64,000 nt of DNA from Paenibacillus plantiphilus (GCF_927798095.1 NZ_CAKMMF010000024.1:37491-101490); one strand, 5' to 3'. Numbered from the stretch's first letter, positions 1-9,062 are shown. The notes: generated by a model not told the origin, from the sequence alone. Translations and numbers: made by a program.

Positions 1-159
1 ATTTTTTGTAAATGATTGGCTTCATCTAAGTTTGTTTCGCCACGGGGCGTATATGCCGAAAGAAGGATGCTGTATCGCATCTAGTTGCGAAAATATCGGG
101 ACAGCGGCATCTTATTTCATCCGCTGCAGCAAGCTTGAGAAAATAATCATACAAGTGCG

Positions 160-187
160 GGAACCTTTCGCTTGTCATGGTCGTGTA
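160..187 (+). promoter_or_regulatory. Candidate ECF-type promoter of the first operon
   Basis: GGAACC at 160-165 and CGTGTA at 182-187 are separated by 16 bases. This resembles ECF sigma promoters (AAC-type -35, CGT-type -10). It lies about 25 bases ahead of the first start codon, and the operon itself encodes an ECF sigma factor, so autoregulation is plausible. No good sigma-A promoter is evident in bases 1-213, which I otherwise read as non-coding. Confidence 0.4.
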
Positions 188-213
188 GGGCATGAGAGAG
201 GAAGGGATCAACG

Positions 214-1104
214 ATGAAGGATGAAAGGATACATACGGTACATATTCAAGATTTAGCCAAATCCTATCGAAGGAAACATGCGCTGCAGCCGCTCCAATTA
301 AAGCTCATGAAAGGCGTCACAGGTCTGTTAGGCCCGAATGGAGCGGGCAAGACAACTTTTATGAGCCTGCTGGCGACATTGGTGAAGCCAAGTAATGGCA
401 CCGCTCAAATTTATGGTCATGATCTAATTGATGGTGCGCGGGACATTCGAAGTCTCCTTGGGTATATGCCTCAGCGGGTAAACGTGCCCGGGCAGCTGAC
501 CGGGGAAGAGCTGCTGCTGTACGCCGCTTCGATGAAGGGAATCAAGGACGCCGCTGCGAGAAAGCAGGAAGCCGAAAGAGTGCTGAATGAGGTCAACTTG
601 TTGGAGCGTTCAGGAGATAGATTGAAGGGTTACTCCGGCGGGATGCGGCAGCGGATTGGCATCGCGCAGGCGCTGATCGGCCAGCCTCGCCTGCTGCTGT
701 TCGACGAGCCAACGGCAGGACTCGACCCGTCAGAACGGATACGCTTCCGCAATCTTGTGCGGGGCTTGGGTCAAGAGCGAACGGTGCTGCTGTCCACGCA
801 TATTGTAAGTGATCTGGATTCCACCTGTGAATACGTTGTTGTATTCCACAAAGGACGATTGCATTTTCAAGGAACATTGCAGGAGCTTGCTGATCAGGCA
901 GCCGGAAAAGTGTGGGAAACGATTGTCTCGCCCTTGCAAGCAGAGGAGTGGTACGCCAAGCGGCTCGTCGTTTCCGGAAGTCGTGAAGGTGATGGAATGC
1001 GGCTGCGGTTGATTGCAGACGAGATACCGACGGCAGAAGCGAAGTCCGTTGAACCGACCTTGGAGGATGGCTATGTTGCCGTTTTGAAGGAGAACATGCT
1101 ATGA
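214..1104 (+). CDS. ABC transporter ATP-binding protein
   Basis: This 296-residue ATPase would power the membrane proteins encoded directly downstream. Visible motifs are Walker A GPNGAGKTT near residue 41, the signature YSGGMRQRIG, and Walker B LLLFDEPTAGLDP followed by the switch histidine in LLSTHIVSDL. The C-terminal 80 residues are the usual variable extension of ABC-2-type ATPases. The start follows a purine-rich ribosome site (GAGAGGAAGG). Its stop overlaps the next start by four bases, so it is translationally coupled to the permease. The substrate cannot be read from sequence; an efflux or sensing role in an envelope-stress operon is inference from the ECF sigma gene in the same operon. 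Confidence 0.93.
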   Translation: MKDERIHTVHIQDLAKSYRRKHALQPLQLKLMKGVTGLLGPNGAGKTTFMSLLATLVKPSNGTAQIYGHDLIDGARDIRSLLGYMPQRVNVPGQLTGEELLLYAASMKGIKDAAARKQEAERVLNEVNLLERSGDRLKGYSGGMRQRIGIAQALIGQPRLLLFDEPTAGLDPSERIRFRNLVRGLGQERTVLLSTHIVSDLDSTCEYVVVFHKGRLHFQGTLQELADQAAGKVWETIVSPLQAEEWYAKRLVVSGSREGDGMRLRLIADEIPTAEAKSVEPTLEDGYVAVLKENML

Positions 1105-3185
1105 GGCGCATAAGGGATATTTGCAAGGTGGAGTGGAAATATCTCGGACGCAGCCGGATGTGGTCGCTTCTCCCGTTGCTGCACCTCTTCTATTGGATCT
1201 GGCTGATAGTCCGATATGAGACGGATTCCAATGGCGGCAACGGTATGAGAATGGAATATTTTTACGGGAATTTTTTGACGATTATGCCGGTTGCAATGCT
1301 GCTGTGCGGGTTGTTAGCAAATTTTATCGTTCAGCGTGACCGCCGCAGCGGGATGGAACGGCTGATTCTGGCTTGGCCAGTGGGAAAGACGGAATGGCTC
1401 GCTGGCAAATGGCTGGCGGCTCAATCGTATGGACTTGCTTTTACCGTACCTGTCGTTCTTGTGCAGGGAATCTGGCTGGCAGCTTTCGGCAGTCATGAAG
1501 AGCGGCTGCTTGACTATCTGTTCTATACAGTATGTCAAATGGGTGCAGCCCTCTGTTTCTTCATCTCGCTCGGATTGCTGATTGGCGTCATAGTCCGCAA
1601 CCGCTTCGCGTTCCTGCTCCTGCCGCTTCTATGGTGGGTTCTATTCACACTGCAAAATGATGCCCAAGGCACAGGGAACATTAATGTCCTATGGCGGTGG
1701 CTTGCTCCCTACGATCTGACGAGATTTCGATATAATATCGTGAGAGATAGCAGAGGGCTATGGGATATTCCGTGGACCGGGCTCCACCAAGGAGTTGTTG
1801 CGACCGCTTCCCTGCTGATCGCCGTGGCGGCTTGTTTGGTGTCCTATACGCATCGCAATGAGAAGAGAGAGTCTCGTATCCTGCTGGCAATCTGTGCGGC
1901 TCTCCTGCTGCCGGTGCTCGTTGGGGGATGGATCAGCTATTCGGAATTTTCCGATCGGGTGGACCGCTTCCGACATGATGGAGCTATCTATGCGGTTGAC
2001 AATCGCAATGAGCAATATCAACAGGGTTACGGCAAAGTCGTCAGTGACTTCCGTATGCAAGAAACGATGCTGTCGCTTCGATTCCCGGGGGAGAATCGTT
2101 TAGCCGCAGAGGCGGAGCTGCTGCTTGTTCAGTCGGAGAAGGAGCAATCGTCACTGCTGGAGCTGACGCTGAATCGCAGGTTTCAAATGGAATCGCTGAC
2201 CTCCGAGCTGCCGATGAAATGGGAGCATAAGGGTGATCTGCTGACGATTCGTTTGAGCGAGCCGTTAAGGAGGAACAGCACGCTCCGTCTTAGCCTGGCT
2301 TATGAAGGGTCCGTTGACAGCTATCGGCAGCAGGGGCTGAATCGGTATAGCTCTGTGACAAGCAGCAGTATCGTGCTGCCCAAAGCTCTGGCCTGGTATC
2401 CTCAGCTTGGCAGCCGAATGCTTGCGAAGAGCTTTGAGCATAATGGGGTCGCGCTTGGATTCACAATGGCGGATGAATATTCTTACATGGAGCCCGGCGC
2501 TACTCATTATGTGGTGAAGCTGGAGGAAAAGCGGGATGGTTCGGTACTGCTGCCGATCCCGGCTTCTGGCAAGTCGGATGCTGTATATGCAGGCAGCAGC
2601 AGCAGCGGGTTGTTCATTTATGAGGGAATAATGGAAGAACGTCATATGGGGAGCATTCGTATCGTCAACCATCCGGACCTGATGGATGAGTCGGTACGCG
2701 GTGTGGAAAAGCAGCTTCGCCAGATTGAGTTTCTAAACCGCTGGTTTGGGATGAAATTGAAGCCTGCCGAACTATACTCAGGCATACTTTTGTTTAGCCC
2801 TGATGCGTACTATCAGGATGATGAGTATCCTGTACGTTCTCCGTGGCACATTCTACGCCTGCCTGAGGTCAAGTCTTCATCTTTGAAAATACTGCTGGAA
2901 TGGATCTACGAGCATCAATTTCCTTTGCCGGGAAGAGCGCCGCTGCCGGATTTCCGTTCCCATTATGAGCTGTTGAATTCGAGTGGTGCAGATAAGGAGT
3001 TGACGGCGGATCAACTACTTTTCGTGGAGGAAGTTGAGAAGCTGGATCATAGCGATTGGGATGAACTGGCTGCTCTTGGCGGCAAGCTGTACAAGGCTTA
3101 TATAGAATCGGGCAAAAGCGAGAGCTTTGACCCGCTTGCAGCTCTTCGGCAGCTTTCTCTTCAGAAGGGCAGTGACGCAGAATGA
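1101..3185 (+). CDS. ABC-2 type permease with large extracytoplasmic domain (degenerate M1-peptidase-like)
   Basis: A 694-residue membrane protein. The first 260 residues hold about six hydrophobic segments of ABC-2 permease type. A further helix near residues 265-285 is followed by roughly 400 hydrophilic residues with no further membrane segment. This layout matches permeases fused to an M1-aminopeptidase-like domain, and the beta-rich stretch with LRLSLAYEGSV looks like the M1 N-terminal fold. I see no HExxH zinc motif, so peptidase activity would be lost. It overlaps the ATPase upstream and the next membrane protein downstream by four bases each. The M1 comparison is a family resemblance I could not test by alignment. 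Confidence 0.8.
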   Translation: MRRIRDICKVEWKYLGRSRMWSLLPLLHLFYWIWLIVRYETDSNGGNGMRMEYFYGNFLTIMPVAMLLCGLLANFIVQRDRRSGMERLILAWPVGKTEWLAGKWLAAQSYGLAFTVPVVLVQGIWLAAFGSHEERLLDYLFYTVCQMGAALCFFISLGLLIGVIVRNRFAFLLLPLLWWVLFTLQNDAQGTGNINVLWRWLAPYDLTRFRYNIVRDSRGLWDIPWTGLHQGVVATASLLIAVAACLVSYTHRNEKRESRILLAICAALLLPVLVGGWISYSEFSDRVDRFRHDGAIYAVDNRNEQYQQGYGKVVSDFRMQETMLSLRFPGENRLAAEAELLLVQSEKEQSSLLELTLNRRFQMESLTSELPMKWEHKGDLLTIRLSEPLRRNSTLRLSLAYEGSVDSYRQQGLNRYSSVTSSSIVLPKALAWYPQLGSRMLAKSFEHNGVALGFTMADEYSYMEPGATHYVVKLEEKRDGSVLLPIPASGKSDAVYAGSSSSGLFIYEGIMEERHMGSIRIVNHPDLMDESVRGVEKQLRQIEFLNRWFGMKLKPAELYSGILLFSPDAYYQDDEYPVRSPWHILRLPEVKSSSLKILLEWIYEHQFPLPGRAPLPDFRSHYELLNSSGADKELTADQLLFVEEVEKLDHSDWDELAALGGKLYKAYIESGKSESFDPLAALRQLSLQKGSDAE

Positions 3186-3895
3186 TGAGCGAGGGATGGG
3201 GCTACCGCTATCGCCTGTGGACGTTCACTTGGCTGAGATCGCCTTTCATATGGCTTGTCCTTGTTATCCTATGGGTGATGATGGATGGGCTGCGAAGAAG
3301 TACCGGGCAAAGCGTGCTGGATCAGGTTTCCGTCGTGTATGAGAAGGGCGGCATGCTGGTTATGGTGATCACGATCGCGCTGGCATTCGCATTGGATGCC
3401 GATTCACGCTGGCTTGCCCAGCTTCGCACGTATCCGGTCCGAAGGTGGAGCTTGATAGCTGAACGGGGAATATTCGGCTTCATTGCAGGCTTTGCCATTA
3501 TGCTCCTGCTGACGATCCCGTTGATACTGAATATAGGGGTTGTCGAGAACATTAGAATATTTATTTTTATGCTTCCTGTCTATTTGACATTCGGCGGGAT
3601 CGCAGCGGTTGGCGTATTGGCAGCCCGCCATTCCATCGGCGGCATGCTCGCAGGTTTGCTATGCTGGGCCGCTGCGCTGGGGGGAGCAGAATATTTAGGC
3701 GAGCTTAATCCAGTCATCTTGCATTTTACAAGTGCATACTTGTCTGTTATTGACGGATTCAATGAGTCGCATAGAGGATCGCCAGATAGTTACTGGCCCT
3801 CGTGGCTGATTCGCAATCGCATCTATTTTGCAGGGAGCAGCCTATTGGTGTGGACAGGCGCGTGGTTCGTCTTTCGTCTGTGGAAGCGTGAATAG
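3182..3895 (+). CDS. Membrane protein of ABC operon (probable second permease subunit)
   Basis: A 237-residue protein with about six hydrophobic segments and short loops, coupled to the upstream permease by an ATGA overlap. An ATG three bases further on is an alternative start. It has no soluble domain and no motif I recognise. Its position between the large permease and the sigma factor suggests it is the second membrane half of the transporter, pairing with the upstream permease under the ATPase encoded at 214. It ends three bases before the sigma factor gene. Confidence 0.8.
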   Translation: MMSEGWGYRYRLWTFTWLRSPFIWLVLVILWVMMDGLRRSTGQSVLDQVSVVYEKGGMLVMVITIALAFALDADSRWLAQLRTYPVRRWSLIAERGIFGFIAGFAIMLLLTIPLILNIGVVENIRIFIFMLPVYLTFGGIAAVGVLAARHSIGGMLAGLLCWAAALGGAEYLGELNPVILHFTSAYLSVIDGFNESHRGSPDSYWPSWLIRNRIYFAGSSLLVWTGAWFVFRLWKRE

Positions 3896-3898
3896 AAT

Positions 3899-4534
3899 AT
3901 GCAGCCTAGAGCATTGGAGGGAGCTGGACCGTTAGTGGAGGATGAGGATTTAATGAGGGAATTGGCTTCAGGCAGCGGTTCGGCGATGGATGTGCTCGTT
4001 CATCGCTACCATCAGCCGCTTCATGGCTATCTGTACCGAATGACGATGAACGAGGGAATAGCGGCAGATCTCGTCCAAGAATCATTTCTAGCCATTTACC
4101 GGGAAGCGCGCAGGGGCAATGTGCCGGAGAAATTGAAGCCATGGCTGTACCGGATTGCGACGAATCTGTGCAAGGACTACTGGAAGAAATCGTCAACTCG
4201 CCGCGAGATCGCTTTGGAGCCGGATACTGTCGAGCAAGCCGGAGAATCTGCAGCAACAGTTAATATGCTGGAGCTTCAAGTTGAGCGCCAATGGATGCTC
4301 GATGCGTTGAACCGGCTGCAGGAGGACTATCGTTCCGTACTTTTCCTTCGCTTCTATCAGGATCTTACTTATGAGCAGATTGCAGAGACACTCGGTCTTC
4401 CGCTCAATACGGTTAAATCCAGAATGTTCCGTGGCTTGAAGCAACTGGAGTCCATTATTGGCATCGATAAACAGGAGGATGAGGGCAGCGGCCTGCCTGA
4501 AATCGCACCACGGCGAAAGGGGAGAGCGGAATGA
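3899..4534 (+). CDS. ECF-family RNA polymerase sigma factor
   Basis: A 211-residue sigma-70 family protein of ECF size. Region 2 is visible as DLMRELASGS followed by the -10 recognition helix around DLVQESFLAIYREA. Region 4 ends in the helix-turn-helix YEQIAETLGLPLNTVKSRMFRGLKQL (quoted here as YEQIAETLGL plus NTVKSRMF). The ATG at 3899 has a weak ribosome site; GTG at 3935, preceded by GGAGGGAG, is a credible alternative that keeps the full region 2. It is coupled by a four-base overlap to the next gene, a membrane protein in the position usual for an anti-sigma factor. It may direct transcription of its own operon from the ECF-like site near 160-187. Confidence 0.93.
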   Translation: MQPRALEGAGPLVEDEDLMRELASGSGSAMDVLVHRYHQPLHGYLYRMTMNEGIAADLVQESFLAIYREARRGNVPEKLKPWLYRIATNLCKDYWKKSSTRREIALEPDTVEQAGESAATVNMLELQVERQWMLDALNRLQEDYRSVLFLRFYQDLTYEQIAETLGLPLNTVKSRMFRGLKQLESIIGIDKQEDEGSGLPEIAPRRKGRAE

Positions 4535-5517
4535 ATGGTGCAGATGATTGGGATGGCAGGTACACGGCTGCCGATGATGAGCAGCTGTTGAAGCTGGAGG
4601 CGCAATGGCGGACGAGGTTTGAGCGGGTCACCGTTCCTGAGCCTTCACGACAGGATACATTCAGATTGATCGAGGTCATCAAGGAAATTGGCCGTCTAGA
4701 ATCACAACGTGAAGCTGAGCGGCAGGAGCAAGCTCAAGAGCAGTATCAAGAACAAGCTCAAGAACAAGCTCAAGAACAAGCTCAAGAACAAGCTCAAGAG
4801 CAAGCTCAAGAGCAAGCTCAAGAACAAGCTAAAGAGCAAGTAGTGAACGCGGCTTCGGAACCAGCAGAATCAGCGGAAGGATTCATTCTTCGAATCGTTA
4901 GCCTGCTGCGCTCCCAGTGGAACTTCTATGGCATTCGCAGCTGGTTGCTGACTTGCATCGCTGTCGGAGCAACGGGATATATGGCCTATAACGGATATTC
5001 GGAATGGAATACTTCGGGAGGACTTCATCTGTGGATATTCGGACTGACGCTTGTCATCATAGGGGGGATTGCTGCAGCCTTCCGTCCACGCGACGAAGGA
5101 ACCATGATTTTGCAGCAGCTGGGCAAGTACTCGCTGCTTGAGCAAACCTTGACACGCTTTCTCCTTGTTACCTGCTTTCAACTCGTCATTGCGCTTCCGT
5201 TATCATTGCTGCTGTATAAAGAAGCGTTCGGCATGCCGCTAACGGCGTTCTTATATGGCTGGATCGTACCGGTGCTCGCCGTGGCTGTCTGCGCATTTGT
5301 TCTGAATCAGTGGCTGGGAATGTGGCCTTCTGCAGTATTTCTATTGACGGTGTGGAGCTTGAGTCTTGCCGGAAGCGAGGACATCGAGTGGCTGCAAGGT
5401 CTTGCAGACATGAGTTCTCCGTATTTCATGAGAATACGTGCCGTGATGCTTGCAACAGCTGCATGCCTGCTCATCTTGTATGCACTAAGGCAACGGCAAT
5501 GGAGCGTGAAGCAATGA
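4531..5517 (+). CDS. Membrane protein with AQEQ repeats, candidate anti-sigma factor
   Basis: A 328-residue protein translationally coupled to the ECF sigma gene. The first 65 residues are charged and cytoplasmic-like. Residues about 66-103 are a run of Q-E-Q-A tetrapeptides encoded by 12-base repeats, likely a helical spacer. After that come about six hydrophobic helices to the C terminus. The gene order sigma then soluble-plus-membrane protein is typical of anti-sigma factors, but I see no zinc-binding anti-sigma HxxxCxxC motif, so that role is inference from position. Its stop overlaps the start of the second ATPase gene. Confidence 0.75.
   Translation: MNGADDWDGRYTAADDEQLLKLEAQWRTRFERVTVPEPSRQDTFRLIEVIKEIGRLESQREAERQEQAQEQYQEQAQEQAQEQAQEQAQEQAQEQAQEQAKEQVVNAASEPAESAEGFILRIVSLLRSQWNFYGIRSWLLTCIAVGATGYMAYNGYSEWNTSGGLHLWIFGLTLVIIGGIAAAFRPRDEGTMILQQLGKYSLLEQTLTRFLLVTCFQLVIALPLSLLLYKEAFGMPLTAFLYGWIVPVLAVAVCAFVLNQWLGMWPSAVFLLTVWSLSLAGSEDIEWLQGLADMSSPYFMRIRAVMLATAACLLILYALRQRQWSVKQ
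4725..4839 (+). repeat. 12-bp in-frame tandem repeat (CAAGCTCAAGAA type)
   Basis: About nine units of CAAGCTCAAGAA/G run head to tail inside the preceding gene and encode AQEQ. Six units are identical or differ only at the last base; the edge units carry TAT for GCT and AAA for CAA. The unit length keeps the frame whatever the copy number. Confidence 0.95.
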
Positions 5518-6206
5518 GCGGGCTCTTCATCGAATGCGATCAATTGGTAAAGGAGGACGGGGGAAAACGAAGCTTGAGCGGGGTGTCGGCAACGTTCCGA
5601 CCGGGTATTACCTATTTAATTGGAGACAATGGCGCAGGCAAAAGCACATTGCTGCGGCTGCTGACTACGATTATTCGGCCAACAAAGGGGAGGCTGCGAT
5701 TTCGCGAGTATGATCAGAATCGTTCAGCAGAGGAGGCTTGGCGGGATCTGCCGCTCAGAGAAGTCAGACAAACGATCGGCTACCTGCCCCAGCATTTTAT
5801 CGGCTATCCAGAAATGACAACCTCCGCTTACCTTTATCATCAGGCTTTGCAAAAGGGCATTTCAGCCAGAACAGCAGGAAGAGAGCTGGACGCTTGGCTG
5901 ACTGATGCCTCTCTTCTCGCGGAGCGGGGCACGAAGCTCGAACAGCTCTCTGCCGGACAGCGGCAGAGGGTTGGTCTATTGCAGGCAATGCTGGGCAATC
6001 CCCGTGTATGTCTGCTTGATGAGCCTTTCGAGAGCTTCGATATAATGGAGGCGATGCTGTTCCGTTACCGTATTCAGCAATTGGCGAGAAGGTCAACCGT
6101 CATTATAAGCACGCATCGATTGGAATGGATGGACGAAGGGGAGCAGGATCGGGTTATTGAGCTGGCGGAGGGAAGGATAATAAACAGCTCTGTGCTGGGC
6201 AATTAG
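5514..6206 (+). CDS. ABC transporter ATP-binding protein (second ATPase of operon)
   Basis: A 230-residue ATPase closing the operon. Motifs are Walker A GDNGAGKST, signature LSAGQRQRVG, and Walker B VCLLDEPFESFDI. The D-loop reads ESFD instead of the usual GLD, and the switch histidine is in ISTHRLEW. I chose ATG at 5514 because it overlaps the upstream stop as ATGA; the open frame runs further upstream but only through the previous gene. With the ATPase at 214 it gives the operon two different nucleotide-binding subunits, either a heterodimeric pair or one for each membrane protein. Which it serves is not visible. Confidence 0.9.
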   Translation: MSGLFIECDQLVKEDGGKRSLSGVSATFRPGITYLIGDNGAGKSTLLRLLTTIIRPTKGRLRFREYDQNRSAEEAWRDLPLREVRQTIGYLPQHFIGYPEMTTSAYLYHQALQKGISARTAGRELDAWLTDASLLAERGTKLEQLSAGQRQRVGLLQAMLGNPRVCLLDEPFESFDIMEAMLFRYRIQQLARRSTVIISTHRLEWMDEGEQDRVIELAEGRIINSSVLGN

Positions 6207-6326
6207 AAATAAAAAATCTATCAAACCGTGCAGAGAACATGTTAGAATGAGTAAGGGAATACAATGAAGTCAAGCCCGAGTTTGTGAGCTGTTCGCTTCG
6301 CCAAACTTAATGGGAGGTCATTCGCG

Positions 6327-6800
6327 ATGAATAATTGCACAGTGGTTACGAAACCAGCTATGAACCTCGTCGGTATCAGTTACTGCGGTCCATATTCTAC
6401 GTTTCCAGATGAAGCTATTCGTTTGCAAAGCGAGTTTCTCTCAAGAAAGCATGAGTTGAATGGAGAAGTGAAGTCCACAGCGCTGCATAGTCCTTACTTC
6501 GGCAACGAGGTGTTCGCGACTTACTGGGCATGCTACGAGGTTGCCCATATGGAGCAGGTTCCGCAAGGAATGGTTCAGTTCATAATTCCGGAGCATCATT
6601 ATGCAATGGTGACGAGTACGAATAAACGGATCGGCGAAGGATATGAGCAGCTGTTCGCCTGGATGAATGAGCATAAGCTCATTAAGCAGGACAATGCCGT
6701 TTCCTTGGAGATTTTCTATATTGATGAGCATTTGGAGGAAGAACCGGTGGACCTGCTTATACCGATTCAGGGCTCCGATCGCCAAGCGCTTGATATGTAA
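6327..6800 (+). CDS. GyrI-like / AraC effector-binding domain protein
   Basis: A 157-residue stand-alone protein resembling the effector-binding domain found at the C terminus of AraC/MerR-type regulators and in GyrI/SbmC proteins. The opening V-V-T-K-P-A-M-N-L-V-G pattern, the Y-A-M-V central strand and the terminal LEIFYIDEHL...VDLLIPI block are characteristic. No DNA-binding domain is present, so it may bind a small molecule or act as a sensor. Start ATG follows GGGAGGT with good spacing. It is separated by 120 bases from the ABC operon and appears independently transcribed. Confidence 0.8.
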   Translation: MNNCTVVTKPAMNLVGISYCGPYSTFPDEAIRLQSEFLSRKHELNGEVKSTALHSPYFGNEVFATYWACYEVAHMEQVPQGMVQFIIPEHHYAMVTSTNKRIGEGYEQLFAWMNEHKLIKQDNAVSLEIFYIDEHLEEEPVDLLIPIQGSDRQALDM

Positions 6801-6828
6801 GGTGTAGGGACAGGGGATTGGGAGAAGC

Positions 6829-7785
6829 ATGACCGCAGCAAAATTCTACACGCATCCATTGGGCATTATGGCTGCTTCAGTCGGCGCAACGCTGCTGTGG
6901 GGCAGTGCTTATCCTTTTATTAAATTAAGCTATGAGGCGCTGGATATTCGTGCTTCCGAAACATACGAGCAGCTGCTGTTCGCAGGCTACCGCTTCACGT
7001 TGGCGGGGCTGCTCATTCTGTTGTTTATGATAGTCAGACGGGAGCGGCTGGCATATCAGCGAGGCAGCGGTTCGCTGGTAGGCGGGATAGCGATGCTTCA
7101 AACCGTGCTTCAATATGCTTTTTTCTATGCAGGGATGTCGATGAGCGCAGGGATGGTGGGAGCGGTAATTGCGGGAGCGATTTCGTTCTTTCAAATTTTG
7201 CTGGCTCATTTTTTTTATCGGGATGATCGAATAACGGGCTCCACTGGGGTGGGGCTGCTCGTTGGATTTACAGGGCTCATCGTGCTGGCGCTATCGAAAG
7301 AAACTAGTGGAAGCAGTCTACTCTTCTCAACAGGGGAGCTGCTGCTGCTGGCTGCCGCTTTATCGAATGCAGGCGCGAATCTGCTGTCCAGACGGGCGGC
7401 GGCTGTTTATTCGGTATCCTATATCAATGGTTATCAAATGGTGATCGGCGGCATCATTCTATGTGCGGTCTCGGCATGGAAGACAGGCTTGGCGCCCTTC
7501 ATATTCGATTGGCAATCGCTGCTAATCCTGCTTCATCTGTCCGCTGTATCGGCTCTTGGTTTCATTCTGTGGAATAATGTGATGAAATACAATCGGGTGG
7601 GCAGTGTGTCGATGTATCTGTTTCTCATTCCGGTATTTGGCGTGCTGCAATCTGCGCTGCTGCTCTCGGAGCAGCTTCACGCGGCCGTATTGCTTGCGCT
7701 AGTGCTGGTGAGTATTGGGATTGTCATTGTGAACAGAAGGAAGGTCCGAAGTGATACAAGCATTCATGCCAATCAAAAAAGCTGA
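6829..7785 (+). CDS. EamA/DMT-superfamily transporter
   Basis: A 318-residue protein with ten predicted hydrophobic helices in two EamA halves. The first half begins with the typical ATLLWGSAYPFIKLSYEAL stretch, the second near LSNAGANLLSRRAAA. The family exports amino acids, purines or related metabolites; the substrate here is not predictable. It ends inside the start of the following small membrane protein gene (35-base overlap), suggesting co-expression. Confidence 0.9.
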   Translation: MTAAKFYTHPLGIMAASVGATLLWGSAYPFIKLSYEALDIRASETYEQLLFAGYRFTLAGLLILLFMIVRRERLAYQRGSGSLVGGIAMLQTVLQYAFFYAGMSMSAGMVGAVIAGAISFFQILLAHFFYRDDRITGSTGVGLLVGFTGLIVLALSKETSGSSLLFSTGELLLLAAALSNAGANLLSRRAAAVYSVSYINGYQMVIGGIILCAVSAWKTGLAPFIFDWQSLLILLHLSAVSALGFILWNNVMKYNRVGSVSMYLFLIPVFGVLQSALLLSEQLHAAVLLALVLVSIGIVIVNRRKVRSDTSIHANQKS

Positions 7786-8233
7786 CGCAGCGAAATGTGC
7801 TGTCCGCGGCATTATTGCGGGATTAGCCTCTGGTATCGGTTTGGGTATGCTGCTGAAAGTACTGCAAGCCTTAACGAATGAGCGTGTGTATACGCTGCTG
7901 TTGAATATTGATTTTGTTCCATTCATGCCTACGCGATTGCCGGAGATTATGGAGTTTGCGCTTCATCTCGCCGTGTCTCTTCCGCTGGGCATTGTTTATT
8001 TGCTGGCGGCAGAGCGCTCCGGAAGGCCGGTGATGACAGGTATAGCGTTTGGTCTGGTCATTGCTGTTCTGACATGGATTCCGCTGACGCTGCTGTCGGA
8101 TCGGGTTCCGTCGATTGATGATGGACGGGCATTGCTGTTGTGGCTTGCCGCGCATATTTGCTATGGTTTGCTGCTATCGATATTTGCCAGGAGGGAACGG
8201 CTTGATGAGAGCGGATATAAAGCAGGAGGGTAA
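7751..8233 (+). CDS. Hypothetical membrane protein
   Basis: A 160-residue protein with four hydrophobic segments, around residues 15-35, 60-80, 90-112 and 124-142. I do not recognise the family with confidence. GTG at 7751 is preceded by GGAAGG and overlaps the transporter gene by 35 bases. The downstream HAD hydrolase starts four bases after its stop, so the three genes probably form one transcript. Confidence 0.75.
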   Translation: MIQAFMPIKKADAAKCAVRGIIAGLASGIGLGMLLKVLQALTNERVYTLLLNIDFVPFMPTRLPEIMEFALHLAVSLPLGIVYLLAAERSGRPVMTGIAFGLVIAVLTWIPLTLLSDRVPSIDDGRALLLWLAAHICYGLLLSIFARRERLDESGYKAGG

Positions 8234-8237
8234 TCCA

Positions 8238-8960
8238 ATGGAGGGCGCTGAGCTTTCCGGAATTAAGCTTCTGCTGTTTGATATTGATGATACTTTATAT
8301 GATTTCGGAGCCAACTGGGAGGAAGCGGTATCGATCACCTTCGCAGGCCATGAGCTCACTTGCGCGCTGGAGCATGGCAGGGCATGCCGTACCTTTAATC
8401 ATTACAGCGAGCTGCGCTGGGAAGGCTTGGCGCGAGGGGAGCTGACGTTCCAGCAATACCGCCATATGAGATTGCAGGATACGCTGGAGGTCTTCGGTCT
8501 AGAGCTCTCGACGGAGCAATCGGAATCCTTCACAACGCTGTTTATTAGCAACAGCCTGTCGCTGCTGCGATGCGATCCTGCAGTGAAGGGGTTGCTGGAG
8601 AAGCTGTCCCGGCATTATGCACTAGGGGTTATATCCAACGGCGCGCATGACACAGCCAGGGAAAAGCTTGCGGCGCTTGGCTTGAAGGAGCTTTTCTCAG
8701 AGCGAGGCATTGTGGTCTCGGGCGATGTTGGCATCTCCAAGCCTAACCGTGCGATATTCGAGCTGACACTGGATCGTCTTGGCTATAAGGCTGCCGAGAC
8801 ATTGTTCGTCGGCGATTCCTGGCCAGCAGATATTGTCGGTGCAATGGAAGCGGGTCTATCGGCGGTGTGGCTCAATCCCAAGGGCAAGGAGCCGCTGACG
8901 GAGCATAGACCTTTCGCTGTAATTGCCGATTTATCCGAATTGGAAGCGATGCTGCTCTAA
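8238..8960 (+). CDS. HAD-superfamily hydrolase (YjjG-like)
   Basis: A 240-residue phosphatase-like protein. HAD motif I is LLLFDIDDTLYDFG with the nucleophile Asp and the acid-base Asp. Motif II is in LGVISNGAHD, motif III lysine in GISKPNRAIFELTLDRLG, and motif IV is LFVGDSWPADIVGA. The cap insertion after motif I is helical, as in subfamily I enzymes such as YjjG pyrimidine nucleotidase. I use ATG 8238 with AGGAGGG upstream and no overlap with the previous gene; ATG 8205, also with AGGAGGGA, would add eleven residues. Confidence 0.88.
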   Translation: MEGAELSGIKLLLFDIDDTLYDFGANWEEAVSITFAGHELTCALEHGRACRTFNHYSELRWEGLARGELTFQQYRHMRLQDTLEVFGLELSTEQSESFTTLFISNSLSLLRCDPAVKGLLEKLSRHYALGVISNGAHDTAREKLAALGLKELFSERGIVVSGDVGISKPNRAIFELTLDRLGYKAAETLFVGDSWPADIVGAMEAGLSAVWLNPKGKEPLTEHRPFAVIADLSELEAMLL

Positions 8961-9062
8961 CTAGATAAGTTTGAACGATTGAAAGGAACAAAGAGGTCGC
9001 TGCGCTGGGGAATGTTCTTACGATCGCTGTTGTTCCCGGAATTCTAGGAGGTTGATGATAAG

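Noticed and set aside
26..217. Overlapping 61-codon frames on both strands at the window start
   Set aside because: Neither has a ribosome site or recognisable product; the ECF-like promoter lies within them.
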